Origin: Sedimenticola sp.
GTDB lineage: Bacteria; Pseudomonadota; Gammaproteobacteria; Chromatiales; Chromatiaceae
DNA: 53,609 nt
Direction: 5' to 3'
Assembly (NCBI GenBank): GCA_027026755.1
Contig: JALVNE010000014.1
Location: 1-53,609 of the forward strand
Positions 8,241-15,303 of this stretch are shown piece after piece. The notes under the pieces were generated by a model. The model was given only the letters and a program-made list of their open reading frames with translations. It searched no databases and was not told the DNA's origin. The translations under genes and the position numbers were made by a program. Each line of letters begins with the position of its first letter. Within the stretch, counting starts at the first letter, position 1.

Positions 8241-9647
8241 ATGAACGACCAAGCCATATTCCAGCGCCTGCTGGCCCTGGTGGAGCAGTACCATGCCCGG
8301 CGCAAGGACGGCAAGTTCCTGGAATACCTGGAACCCCAGGCGCTGGCCAGGGAGCTGCAGCTGGAACAGGAGGCCCCCGGCGACTGGCAGCAACTCTTTC
8401 ACTGGATCGAAAAATACCTGCAGCACTCGGTGAAGACCGGCCACCCCGGCTTCCTCAACCGCATGTGGTCCGGCGCCAACCTGCCGTCCATCATGGGCGA
8501 GATCATCACTGCCGTGACCAACACTTCCGCCTGCACTTATGAAGCCGCACCCGTCTCCACCCTCATGGAACACTACATGCTGGAGCAGATGCTGAAACTG
8601 GTGGGCTTCGAAGATGGCGAAGGGCAGATGACCACGGGATCTAGCAGTGGCAACATGATCGCCATGCTCGCTGCCCGCAACCAGGCAGTGGACGGCATCA
8701 AGGAACAGGGACTTTCCGGCATGCCGCCCCTGGTGGCCTTCGTCTCCGCCGACGCCCATTATTCCCTGGACAAGGCCGCCAACATCCTCGGCCTGGGCAC
8801 GGACAATCTGGTCAAAGTGCCCGTGGACGAACATGGCCGCCTGCGCCCCGATGCCCTGACCAGGCTGCTGGCCGAACAGAAAGCCATGGGCAGACAGCCC
8901 TTCTTCGTCTGCGCCACCCTGGGCACCACGGTGCGGGGCGCCTATGATCCCCTTCCGCCTCTGCTCGAACTGCGCGGGGAATACGGTTTCTGGCTCCACG
9001 GCGATGGCGCCTGGGGCGGCGCCGCCCTGCTGGACGAGGAGCTGCGTCAACGCTATCTCAGAGGCGTGGAACAGCTGGACTCCTTCACCTGGGATTTTCA
9101 CAAGATGCCCGGCAGCAACCTCATGTGCAACCTGCTGCTGTTCAACCACCACAAGGGAACCCTGCGCTGCGCCTGTTCCGCTGGCGAGCACAGCTATCTG
9201 TTCCGCGAGGAACACGAAGACGCGGAACTGGACACGGGTACGGCCTCGTTGCAGTGCGGCCGCCGGGTGGACAGCCTGAAATGGTTTCTGGACTGGAAAT
9301 ACTTTGGCAGACAAGGCCTGGGCCAGCGCATTCGCCACTACCTGAGCCTGGCGGAATACGCCGAAGACCGGATCGTGCAACATCCCGACCTGGAGATGAC
9401 CGTCCCCCGGGAATCCTTCAATGTCTGCTTTCGCTACCTGCCGCCGGCAGGCATGGACGCCAATGACTTCAACCTGAAACTGCGTCACTGCCTGTTCGAG
9501 GAAGGCGTGAGCCTGGTGGGCGTTGCCTATATCGGCGACAGGCTGACCCTGCGCCTGCTCATCACCCACCCGGATTTCACCACAGCGGACGTGGATCACT
9601 TCCTGCAGTCCGTGGTGGACATGGGGAAGCGTCTCGCGAATGGATGA
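8241..9647 (+). CDS. Group II pyridoxal-phosphate-dependent amino acid decarboxylase
   Basis: A 468-residue cytoplasmic enzyme of the group II decarboxylase family (glutamate/aromatic amino acid/cysteine-sulfinate decarboxylases). The PLP lysine is Lys288 in DFHKMPG, and the expected upstream elements are present: TSGSS-like TTGSSSGNM near 134-142 and the HGDGAWGG loop near 254. The ATG at 8241 is chosen because upstream in-frame sequence consists of repeat elements. The substrate cannot be read from the sequence; cysteine sulfinate, aspartate or glutamate are all possible. It appears monocistronic, convergent with the membrane-protein gene downstream. Confidence 0.88.
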   Translation: MNDQAIFQRLLALVEQYHARRKDGKFLEYLEPQALARELQLEQEAPGDWQQLFHWIEKYLQHSVKTGHPGFLNRMWSGANLPSIMGEIITAVTNTSACTYEAAPVSTLMEHYMLEQMLKLVGFEDGEGQMTTGSSSGNMIAMLAARNQAVDGIKEQGLSGMPPLVAFVSADAHYSLDKAANILGLGTDNLVKVPVDEHGRLRPDALTRLLAEQKAMGRQPFFVCATLGTTVRGAYDPLPPLLELRGEYGFWLHGDGAWGGAALLDEELRQRYLRGVEQLDSFTWDFHKMPGSNLMCNLLLFNHHKGTLRCACSAGEHSYLFREEHEDAELDTGTASLQCGRRVDSLKWFLDWKYFGRQGLGQRIRHYLSLAEYAEDRIVQHPDLEMTVPRESFNVCFRYLPPAGMDANDFNLKLRHCLFEEGVSLVGVAYIGDRLTLRLLITHPDFTTADVDHFLQSVVDMGKRLANG

Positions 9648-9686
9648 CGGCAGAGCCGAAACCCGGCCATAAGGAACCGCTGCAGT

Positions 9687-10331
9687 TCATCTGCCTGGTG
9701 GCGGCCTTTCCTGTCTCCCGTTATCCGCCCCATCGTCCCCGGCATCGCCGACCACTTTCTCTTTACGCAGCAGGCGGCGTCTGATCTGTTCCTTGATCTT
9801 TTTCTCCGCCACCAGGAGTTTGTCTTTCACCCCCAGCTCCGCGGCCTTGTTGAGCACCGCCGCGCTGGAATGCTCCTTGAGCTTGCCGCCGAGAAAGCCA
9901 AACAGGGCTCGGGGAATCACGAACACCACGAGGAGCACCAGCAGGATCACCACCAGGGGCAGGGCCGCCACCGTCGCCAGCACCTGTTCCAGCCCGGAAA
10001 GCTCCTGCCAGTGATACTTGAGGCGCCGCTTCACCAACCAGGCCCGAACCCGCAGGTAACGCAGCAGGCGCTGCAGCCGGCGGAAACGCAGATGGGCGGT
10101 ATAGAGCAGGAAGTGGCTGGTGATCTTGATGACAATGCGCTTGACGCCAAGCAACAGGAGGAAAGGCAATTTTTTAAGAAGAACCAGCAAGCCCTTGAGA
10201 GTGAGAAAATTTTTCACCCATAACAGGGCCGCCAGCAGCCCCACCACCAGGGCATCCCAGTAGTACAAGCCGGCAGCTGTGGCGATCACCACCGAGGCCG
10301 TCGCAGCCATGATCAGCAGTTTCCGCTTCAT
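9687..10331 (-). CDS. Uncharacterised membrane protein, divergent from the borosin-like locus
   Basis: A 214-residue protein not recognised as a named family. It has hydrophobic segments near residues 5-38, 45-60 and 130-160, separated by a strongly basic region (about residues 75-115, rich in Arg/Lys), and ends in a charged tail. The ATG at 10331 is chosen for the hydrophobic N-terminus after MKRK; an ATG at 10361 would add ten residues and cannot be excluded. It is divergent from the precursor gene with a spacer of 127 bp, so a shared regulatory region is possible. No catalytic motif is visible. Confidence 0.65.
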   Translation of the reverse strand: MKRKLLIMAATASVVIATAAGLYYWDALVVGLLAALLWVKNFLTLKGLLVLLKKLPFLLLLGVKRIVIKITSHFLLYTAHLRFRRLQRLLRYLRVRAWLVKRRLKYHWQELSGLEQVLATVAALPLVVILLVLLVVFVIPRALFGFLGGKLKEHSSAAVLNKAAELGVKDKLLVAEKKIKEQIRRRLLRKEKVVGDAGDDGADNGRQERPPPGR

Positions 10332-10399
10332 CTTTGAAAACCATCCATGGCATGTAACCATATCCCGCAGGCAAATCATCTTGCAAACAGGGCGCTAAA

Positions 10400-10428
10400 G
10401 TGACATGGTTTAACCTAAGGAATAAAGA
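10400..10428 (+). promoter_or_regulatory. Weak candidate promoter for the borosin-like operon
   Basis: GTGACA (10400-10405) and TAAAGA (10423-10428) are separated by 17 bp; the -35 match is good (five of six) and the -10 is poor. It lies 30 bases upstream of the precursor start, which itself has a clear GGGAG ribosome-binding site. Confidence 0.3.
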
Positions 10429-10458
10429 TATCTTCAACAACCACACAGGGAGACACCG

Positions 10459-10674
10459 ATGAGCAAACTGACAGAATTTCTCAAACGTCTTGGAGCCGAC
10501 GCCGAGTTGGCCAAGGCCTATGAAAAGAATCCGCAGAAAACCATGGAAGAAGCAGGATTGGACGAGGAAGAGATGAGATTGTTGCAGGAAGGCGATATCA
10601 AGAAGCTGGAGGCCACGACCGGTCTGAAGTCCCTGAAAAAGTTCCTCATCATCGTCAAAGCCTACGAAGACTGA
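10459..10674 (+). CDS. Probable split-borosin precursor peptide (SonA-like)
   Basis: A 71-residue acidic/helical peptide. Residues 1-50 (MSKLTEFLKRLGADAEL..., with NPQKTMEEAGL and LLQEGDIKKL) match the small helical LigA-like binding domain that precedes the core in split borosin precursors. The C-terminal end KKFLIIVKAYED is a short hydrophobic strand, the expected methylated core. Leu63 and Ile65 fall at the positions I recall as methylated in Shewanella SonA. A strong ribosome-binding site (GGGAG) lies seven bases before ATG. The methyltransferase gene is two genes downstream on the same strand. The family assignment is inference from pattern and context; without the methyltransferase it would be called a LigA-domain protein. 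Confidence 0.8.
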   Translation: MSKLTEFLKRLGADAELAKAYEKNPQKTMEEAGLDEEEMRLLQEGDIKKLEATTGLKSLKKFLIIVKAYED

Positions 10675-10714
10675 AACCGCTATCGACGGACAATCCCGCA
10701 ATACAGGATTTCCA

Positions 10715-12460
10715 ATGACGGTCTTCCATCGATGTCTGCTGCCGGCCCTGCTCTCCCTACTGCTTTGGGGAGGGCAGGGCCGCGCCGATACGCTGGATGA
10801 TCTGCTGAGCAGGGCCGACCCTCTTACTACCCTGCCCGCCCGGGAGCTGGAACAACTGGTAAAAACCCTGATCCCCCTGGAGGACCAGGCCTCGGCAGAA
10901 CAGCGCCTGGCCATCGATCTATTCAAACTGCGGCATTTCGTCATCACCGGTAAATATGCCGCCGCGGAAGAACTCATCAGAAAACTGGATCAGCCCAACA
11001 CCCCACCGGACTATCGAATTCGCACCTACACCATCGCCCTAGCCCTGTATCATCTCGAGGGAAAATATGTTCGTGCCTTCAACCTCCTTCGCAAACTGCA
11101 ACAGCTGTTGCCCTGGACAGACAACGCCGACCTCCAGTATCTGGCTGTTTCGACGGCCCCCGAACTCTACATAGATGCCGGTGATCTCGACAAGGCCCTG
11201 GAATTGTCCAATATGGCCCTGAGAGCCGCGGAACGTACCGGCAAGGCCATCAATTTTTGCACCGCCTACGACGCCCTGGGCGGCACCCACCTGAAACGTA
11301 ATGAACTCGATCTGGCGGAACAGAATTACCGGACCATGCTGGCCTACTGCAACTCGGTTCCCGCCCCCCTGTTTTCCGGCATGGCCCTGGCCGGCCTGGG
11401 CCTGGTGCATCAGGACCGCAACGAGCATGAAGCGGCCCTGGAAAAGTTCGAAACCGCCCTTGAACTGAGCAGAAAGACAAACTACGACTATGGCATCTTT
11501 TTCAGCCTGATCAGCCTGGCCACGAGCCACCTCGCCCTGGGACACGAAGAGCTGGCCGAAAAATTTCTCGACATGGCCATTCCCAAGCTGGAAAACACCA
11601 GCATATCCCAGGATCATACCAACGCCTACGCACTGAAAAGCCAGCTGTCCGAACTTCGGGGCGACTACAAGGAGGCCCTGGCCTGGTTCAAAAAGAAATC
11701 CGCTGTGGAAAAACGCATCATGGACAATCGAAAGACCATTCGCATTGCCCAGTTGCAAGTGGAATTCGAGGTCAAGAACAAGGAACAGCACATCAAGCAA
11801 CTGATCCGGGAAAACCAGCTCCTGGCCCTGCAGAAAAAGAACAACAGCCAGCAGTCCCTGATCATCATCATGGGGCTGATCATCACCGCCCTGGTGGTGA
11901 TGGTGCTGTGGCTGAAGGCGCAACGGGAACGCAGTCATTTCAAGCACATGTCACAAGTGGACCCCCTTACCGGGCTCTACAACCATGCCTACTGCTATTC
12001 TCTTGCCGAGGCGAGTTTTCATGAATGCGGGCGGCAGAACAAGCCCTTTACCGTGGTGGTGGCGGACATCGACTGGTTCAAGTACGTCAATGACACCTAT
12101 GGTCATGCCGCCGGTGACAAGGTCCTGCAGCACATCGCTGCCGTCCTGAAGGAATGCCTGGGCAGGGAGGGCATCGTGGGTCGTACCGGCGGAGAGGAAT
12201 TCACCTGTTTTCTCCCGGGAAAGGACCTGGCACAGGCCATGAAGCTGGTGGAGCGCTGCCGCCAGCAAATACACCCGGTGGTGGACTACGGCAAGAGCAT
12301 CGAAGTCACCCTGAGCTATGGCCTGGCCCAGGCCCAGGGAAACTACAACACTCTTGACACCCTGGTGCGTGACGCGGACGAGGCATTGTACAAGGCCAAA
12401 CGCAACGGCAGAAACCAGGTGCGGGCCTTCAGTCCCAGCAGGAAGATCATGGGAACCTGA
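10715..12460 (+). CDS. TPR-containing transmembrane diguanylate cyclase (GGDEF)
   Basis: A 581-residue protein. It has a signal peptide (about 1-24), a periplasmic region of TPR-like helices (about 60-340), a charged coiled coil (340-378), one membrane span (about 380-402) and a cytoplasmic GGDEF domain (about 412-575). The active-site motif is GGEEF near residue 490, a functional variant that makes c-di-GMP from two GTP. The usual inhibitory RxxD site is absent: Gly occupies both key positions, so classical product feedback is unlikely. It lies 40 bp after the precursor and 58 bp before the methyltransferase on the same strand, so it is probably in their operon. The TPR region could sense a periplasmic protein or peptide. 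Confidence 0.92.
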   Translation: MTVFHRCLLPALLSLLLWGGQGRADTLDDLLSRADPLTTLPARELEQLVKTLIPLEDQASAEQRLAIDLFKLRHFVITGKYAAAEELIRKLDQPNTPPDYRIRTYTIALALYHLEGKYVRAFNLLRKLQQLLPWTDNADLQYLAVSTAPELYIDAGDLDKALELSNMALRAAERTGKAINFCTAYDALGGTHLKRNELDLAEQNYRTMLAYCNSVPAPLFSGMALAGLGLVHQDRNEHEAALEKFETALELSRKTNYDYGIFFSLISLATSHLALGHEELAEKFLDMAIPKLENTSISQDHTNAYALKSQLSELRGDYKEALAWFKKKSAVEKRIMDNRKTIRIAQLQVEFEVKNKEQHIKQLIRENQLLALQKKNNSQQSLIIIMGLIITALVVMVLWLKAQRERSHFKHMSQVDPLTGLYNHAYCYSLAEASFHECGRQNKPFTVVVADIDWFKYVNDTYGHAAGDKVLQHIAAVLKECLGREGIVGRTGGEEFTCFLPGKDLAQAMKLVERCRQQIHPVVDYGKSIEVTLSYGLAQAQGNYNTLDTLVRDADEALYKAKRNGRNQVRAFSPSRKIMGT

Positions 12461-12518
12461 GGATCGCAACCGGGACCAGGCCGACAGGGCGGCAACTGCA
12501 ATGAAAAAGGCGTGATGG

Positions 12519-13316
12519 ATGATTGACGAGGACAAAGGCTCACTGGTCGTGGTTGGCACAGGCATACAACTCGGCCGTCATGTCACCGAAAGAGCCATCA
12601 GCGAGATCCGCATTGCCGACCAGGTATTCTGCATGGCGGACGCCTTTGCCTATCGCTGGGTGGAAAGTCTGCGTCCCGACGTCCATCCCCTGCACATCTA
12701 CTACGATGAAGACAAGGACAGGCGGCGCACCTATGAGGAAATGGAAACAGCCATCATTGAAGCCGTGCATGAGGGCCACCATGTGTGCGCAATCTTCTAT
12801 GGGCACCCCGGCGTGTTCGCCCAGGTTCCCCATGCCGCCATCGCCCGGCTGCGCAGGGAAGGTTATCCGGCACGTATGGAGCCTGGCATCTCGGCGGAAG
12901 ACTGCCTCATCGCCGACCTGGGTCTGGACCCGGGCAGCAGGGGCTGTCTGTCCATGGAAGCGACCCAGTTCCTGGTATTCGAACGACAACTGGACCCCTC
13001 GGCCATGCTGATTCTCTGGCAGGTGGGACTTGTGGGCGATCTGAGCTGCAGGCGTTTCGACACCACGCCGGAAAGACTGCAAGTCCTGGTGGACAAGCTA
13101 TGCCGCTGGTACACAGCGGACACCCGGGCCATCATCTACGAGGCGCCGGTGCTGCCTGTTCAGCAGCCACGATGCGACAGGATAAGACTGAAAGACCTGC
13201 CCGGGCAGACTCTGGACCAGATTTCCACCCTGGTCATCCCTCCCATGGGAAGCCTGCAGTTTGATGAACAGGCCCTTGAAACCCTTGGCTACCGGCCTGA
13301 AGACCTTGGCAGCTGA
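12519..13316 (+). CDS. Split-borosin alpha-N-methyltransferase (SonM/OphMA-like)
   Basis: A 265-residue SAM-dependent methyltransferase of the tetrapyrrole-methylase fold. The N-terminal GSLVVVGTGI, the FYGHPGVF loop (93-100), MEPGISAEDCLIADLG (120-135) and LILWQVG (164-170) match the borosin family rather than cobalamin enzymes. Tyr62, Arg68, Tyr72 and Tyr94 keep the exact spacing (6, 4, 22) of the catalytic Tyr66/Arg72/Tyr76/Tyr98 of OphMA as I recall them. Unlike fungal OphMA, no core peptide is fused at the C-terminus, so it is the split type acting on a separate precursor. The ATG at 12519 has AAGG eight bases upstream. It would methylate backbone amides of the 10459-10674 product. Confidence 0.87.
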   Translation: MIDEDKGSLVVVGTGIQLGRHVTERAISEIRIADQVFCMADAFAYRWVESLRPDVHPLHIYYDEDKDRRRTYEEMETAIIEAVHEGHHVCAIFYGHPGVFAQVPHAAIARLRREGYPARMEPGISAEDCLIADLGLDPGSRGCLSMEATQFLVFERQLDPSAMLILWQVGLVGDLSCRRFDTTPERLQVLVDKLCRWYTADTRAIIYEAPVLPVQQPRCDRIRLKDLPGQTLDQISTLVIPPMGSLQFDEQALETLGYRPEDLGS

Positions 13317-13416
13317 CCTTTTCAAGCCCCCAGCAGGTTCCGCTCACATCCGGCGCAGCCGGGCTGGCGACAGCGGAATCTGCTCACGGAGATTGTCGAT
13401 AGTCTCCCCGCCCTTC

Positions 13417-13432
13417 CCCGGCCATAGCCGGG
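13417..13432. terminator. Weak hairpin between convergent methyltransferase and batD genes
   Basis: CCCGGC and GCCGGG pair around CATA in the 163-bp convergent spacer. There is no T-run on either side, so intrinsic termination is doubtful. Nothing else convincing is seen in this spacer. Confidence 0.25.
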
Positions 13433-13479
13433 CAAGCCCTGTCATCGGTGCCAGGGAGTATTTTCGAGGTCATTGATCT

Positions 13480-15303
13480 TCACGCATGTTCAGGGTACAG
13501 GGGTTTGAGGGCAGAAGCCTCATCCCCGCGCGCCCCCCTGTCCCGGCGGGTCGCCAGTGCCTTCATGCCGCTCTCGATGACATCGCCATTCCAGGACGCC
13601 TGATCCCCGGCATACAGCTGCCGGCTCAATGCCCGCAATTCCTCTGCCGCGGCAGCATCGACGCGCTCGGCCAGGGCCTCGAGACTGCGTGGCGGCCTGT
13701 CCGGCCACAAACCCTGGGCCAGGGTCAGCAAGGCGCGCCGGGTCGCCGCCGCATCCCTGGACTGGACGGCGGCATGCAGCTCCGCCCAGGCGGAACCCAT
13801 ATCCACCTTTGGCCGGGAAACATCTTCCGCTGCCACCGGAGGGCGGGCATGGGACTGTTTTCTGGCGCGCAGCCACAGCACCAGGGTAAGCAGCCAGAGT
13901 ATGAGCAACAGCAGATTGCCCAGCAGCAGCCAGCGATTGACTCCTTTCATGCCCGCCTCCCCGGAGGCTGTCTTCAGGGAAGGTGGTGAGGTGCGGCTGT
14001 CCGTGCCGGCAGGCTTGCTGGCGAGGCTTCCGGTCGCTTTCACGGGCTCCACCGGTGCCGGCGGTTTCACCACGGCGCCCGTCACCTTCAGCTTCCGGGA
14101 AGGCAGCCTGGCATATTCTTCCCTGCCGGTACGGCTGTTCCACCAGGGAATCTCCACGGCAGGCAGTTCATATTCACCCGGGTGGGTGGGAATGATGGCG
14201 AACTTGCGGGTACTGGTGCTGCGCAGGCCCTGCTCTGTCACCTGTTCCTGGTTGGAAGGCTCATCCGGATAGATGCGCAGACCCTGGACGTTCGGCAGGT
14301 CCAGTTCGGGAAGCTGCCCCAAAGTGACGCCATCGGCAACGATGCTCAGGGTCAGGGTGACCGGCTCGCCGGTCTTCAGGGCGGAGGTATCGCCGGACCA
14401 GCTCTCCTGGAGCTGGACATTCCCGGCCACCAGCCAGTGGCTGCCACTGAAGGACGGAGGCACAGGCTGAACCTCCAGCTTCAGGGCCTTGCTGCGCACC
14501 ACCTTGGTACGGTAACTGCGACTGGCGAAGAAATCATCGAAAAAGGGATCGTTGAAACCGCCGAAGGGTGAGCGCTGCCGCTTGCTGCCATCGGGAACGC
14601 GCAGGTTCAGGCGCAGGGGTTCCATCTGCAGTTCACCACTTTTCTGAGGAAACAGGGCATAGCGGCGTTCGATGACCTGCCAGGTTTTGCCATCACGCTG
14701 CTTCTGGTAACTGCGGTCCTCGCCCAGTTTCTGCATGAGGACTTCGCCACCCCGGAAACGTGGGTCCGACAGACTGGCCTCACGCCACTGGATACGGCTG
14801 AAGATGCGTACGGTAAGTATCACCTGCTGCTGCACCCAGGGCTTTGGATTGTCCAGGCTGACTTCCATGAACACATCCTTGTCCGCAGCCGAGGCCTGGC
14901 CATTCTTCGCAGCAGCCCCCGCATCCCTGACCGGAATCTTCAACAGCGGGCTGACATCCTTGCCGAAGGACACCGGATGCACCACAAGCTCGCCACTGCG
15001 TCGCGGCAATACCCTGACCAGATAACGGGTCGTGCGGGATGTCTTGCCGTTGACGATGCTGATGTTGCGCGACTGGCTGCTGCCCAGGACCTCGAAATCC
15101 TTGTCCAGGACGGAAAAGTCCGGCTCACCATCCGGCTCCCCATCCACGGTGAAAATGAGCTGGAAGGTTTCATCCACGGCCACTGGACTGCGGTCCGTCT
15201 GCACGCTGATTCGCGCCGCCTGCGCTCCCGCACTCAACAGGAGCAGGACTAAGGCGGCAAGCACCGGCCAGAGCTTACCAGGGTTGTTGCTTTGGAACAT
15301 CAT
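13480..15303 (-). CDS. batD: BatD-like membrane protein of the aerotolerance operon
   Basis: A 607-residue protein starting at the ATG at 15303 (a second ATG follows directly). It has a signal peptide (LLLLSAGAQAARIS), a long beta-rich extracytoplasmic region with the BatD pattern of repeated Ig-like segments (about 30-440), a transmembrane helix near 460-485 and a cytoplasmic tail of about 120 residues. BatD (oxygen-tolerance) proteins work with VWA partners BatA and BatB; the exact biochemical role is unsettled. The start overlaps the end of batBC by 29 bp, so the two are translationally linked. It is the last gene of the operon. Confidence 0.86.
   Translation of the reverse strand: MMFQSNNPGKLWPVLAALVLLLLSAGAQAARISVQTDRSPVAVDETFQLIFTVDGEPDGEPDFSVLDKDFEVLGSSQSRNISIVNGKTSRTTRYLVRVLPRRSGELVVHPVSFGKDVSPLLKIPVRDAGAAAKNGQASAADKDVFMEVSLDNPKPWVQQQVILTVRIFSRIQWREASLSDPRFRGGEVLMQKLGEDRSYQKQRDGKTWQVIERRYALFPQKSGELQMEPLRLNLRVPDGSKRQRSPFGGFNDPFFDDFFASRSYRTKVVRSKALKLEVQPVPPSFSGSHWLVAGNVQLQESWSGDTSALKTGEPVTLTLSIVADGVTLGQLPELDLPNVQGLRIYPDEPSNQEQVTEQGLRSTSTRKFAIIPTHPGEYELPAVEIPWWNSRTGREEYARLPSRKLKVTGAVVKPPAPVEPVKATGSLASKPAGTDSRTSPPSLKTASGEAGMKGVNRWLLLGNLLLLILWLLTLVLWLRARKQSHARPPVAAEDVSRPKVDMGSAWAELHAAVQSRDAAATRRALLTLAQGLWPDRPPRSLEALAERVDAAAAEELRALSRQLYAGDQASWNGDVIESGMKALATRRDRGARGDEASALKPLYPEHA

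Noticed and set aside
10459-10674. Reading the 71-residue peptide as a LigA-type extradiol dioxygenase small subunit
   Set aside because: The helical domain is shared, but no dioxygenase large subunit is nearby and the C-terminal core with a borosin-type methyltransferase two genes away explains it better.
12519-13316. Assigning the methyltransferase to siroheme or cobalamin synthesis
   Set aside because: The fold is the same, but the YGHPGVF, GISAEDCL and WQVG elements and Tyr/Arg spacing point to the borosin family, and no cobalamin or siroheme genes surround it.
13261-13476. Small ORF of about 71 codons across the methyltransferase/batD junction
   Set aside because: It overlaps the methyltransferase end and crosses hairpin-containing spacer; no ribosome-binding site or similarity is evident.
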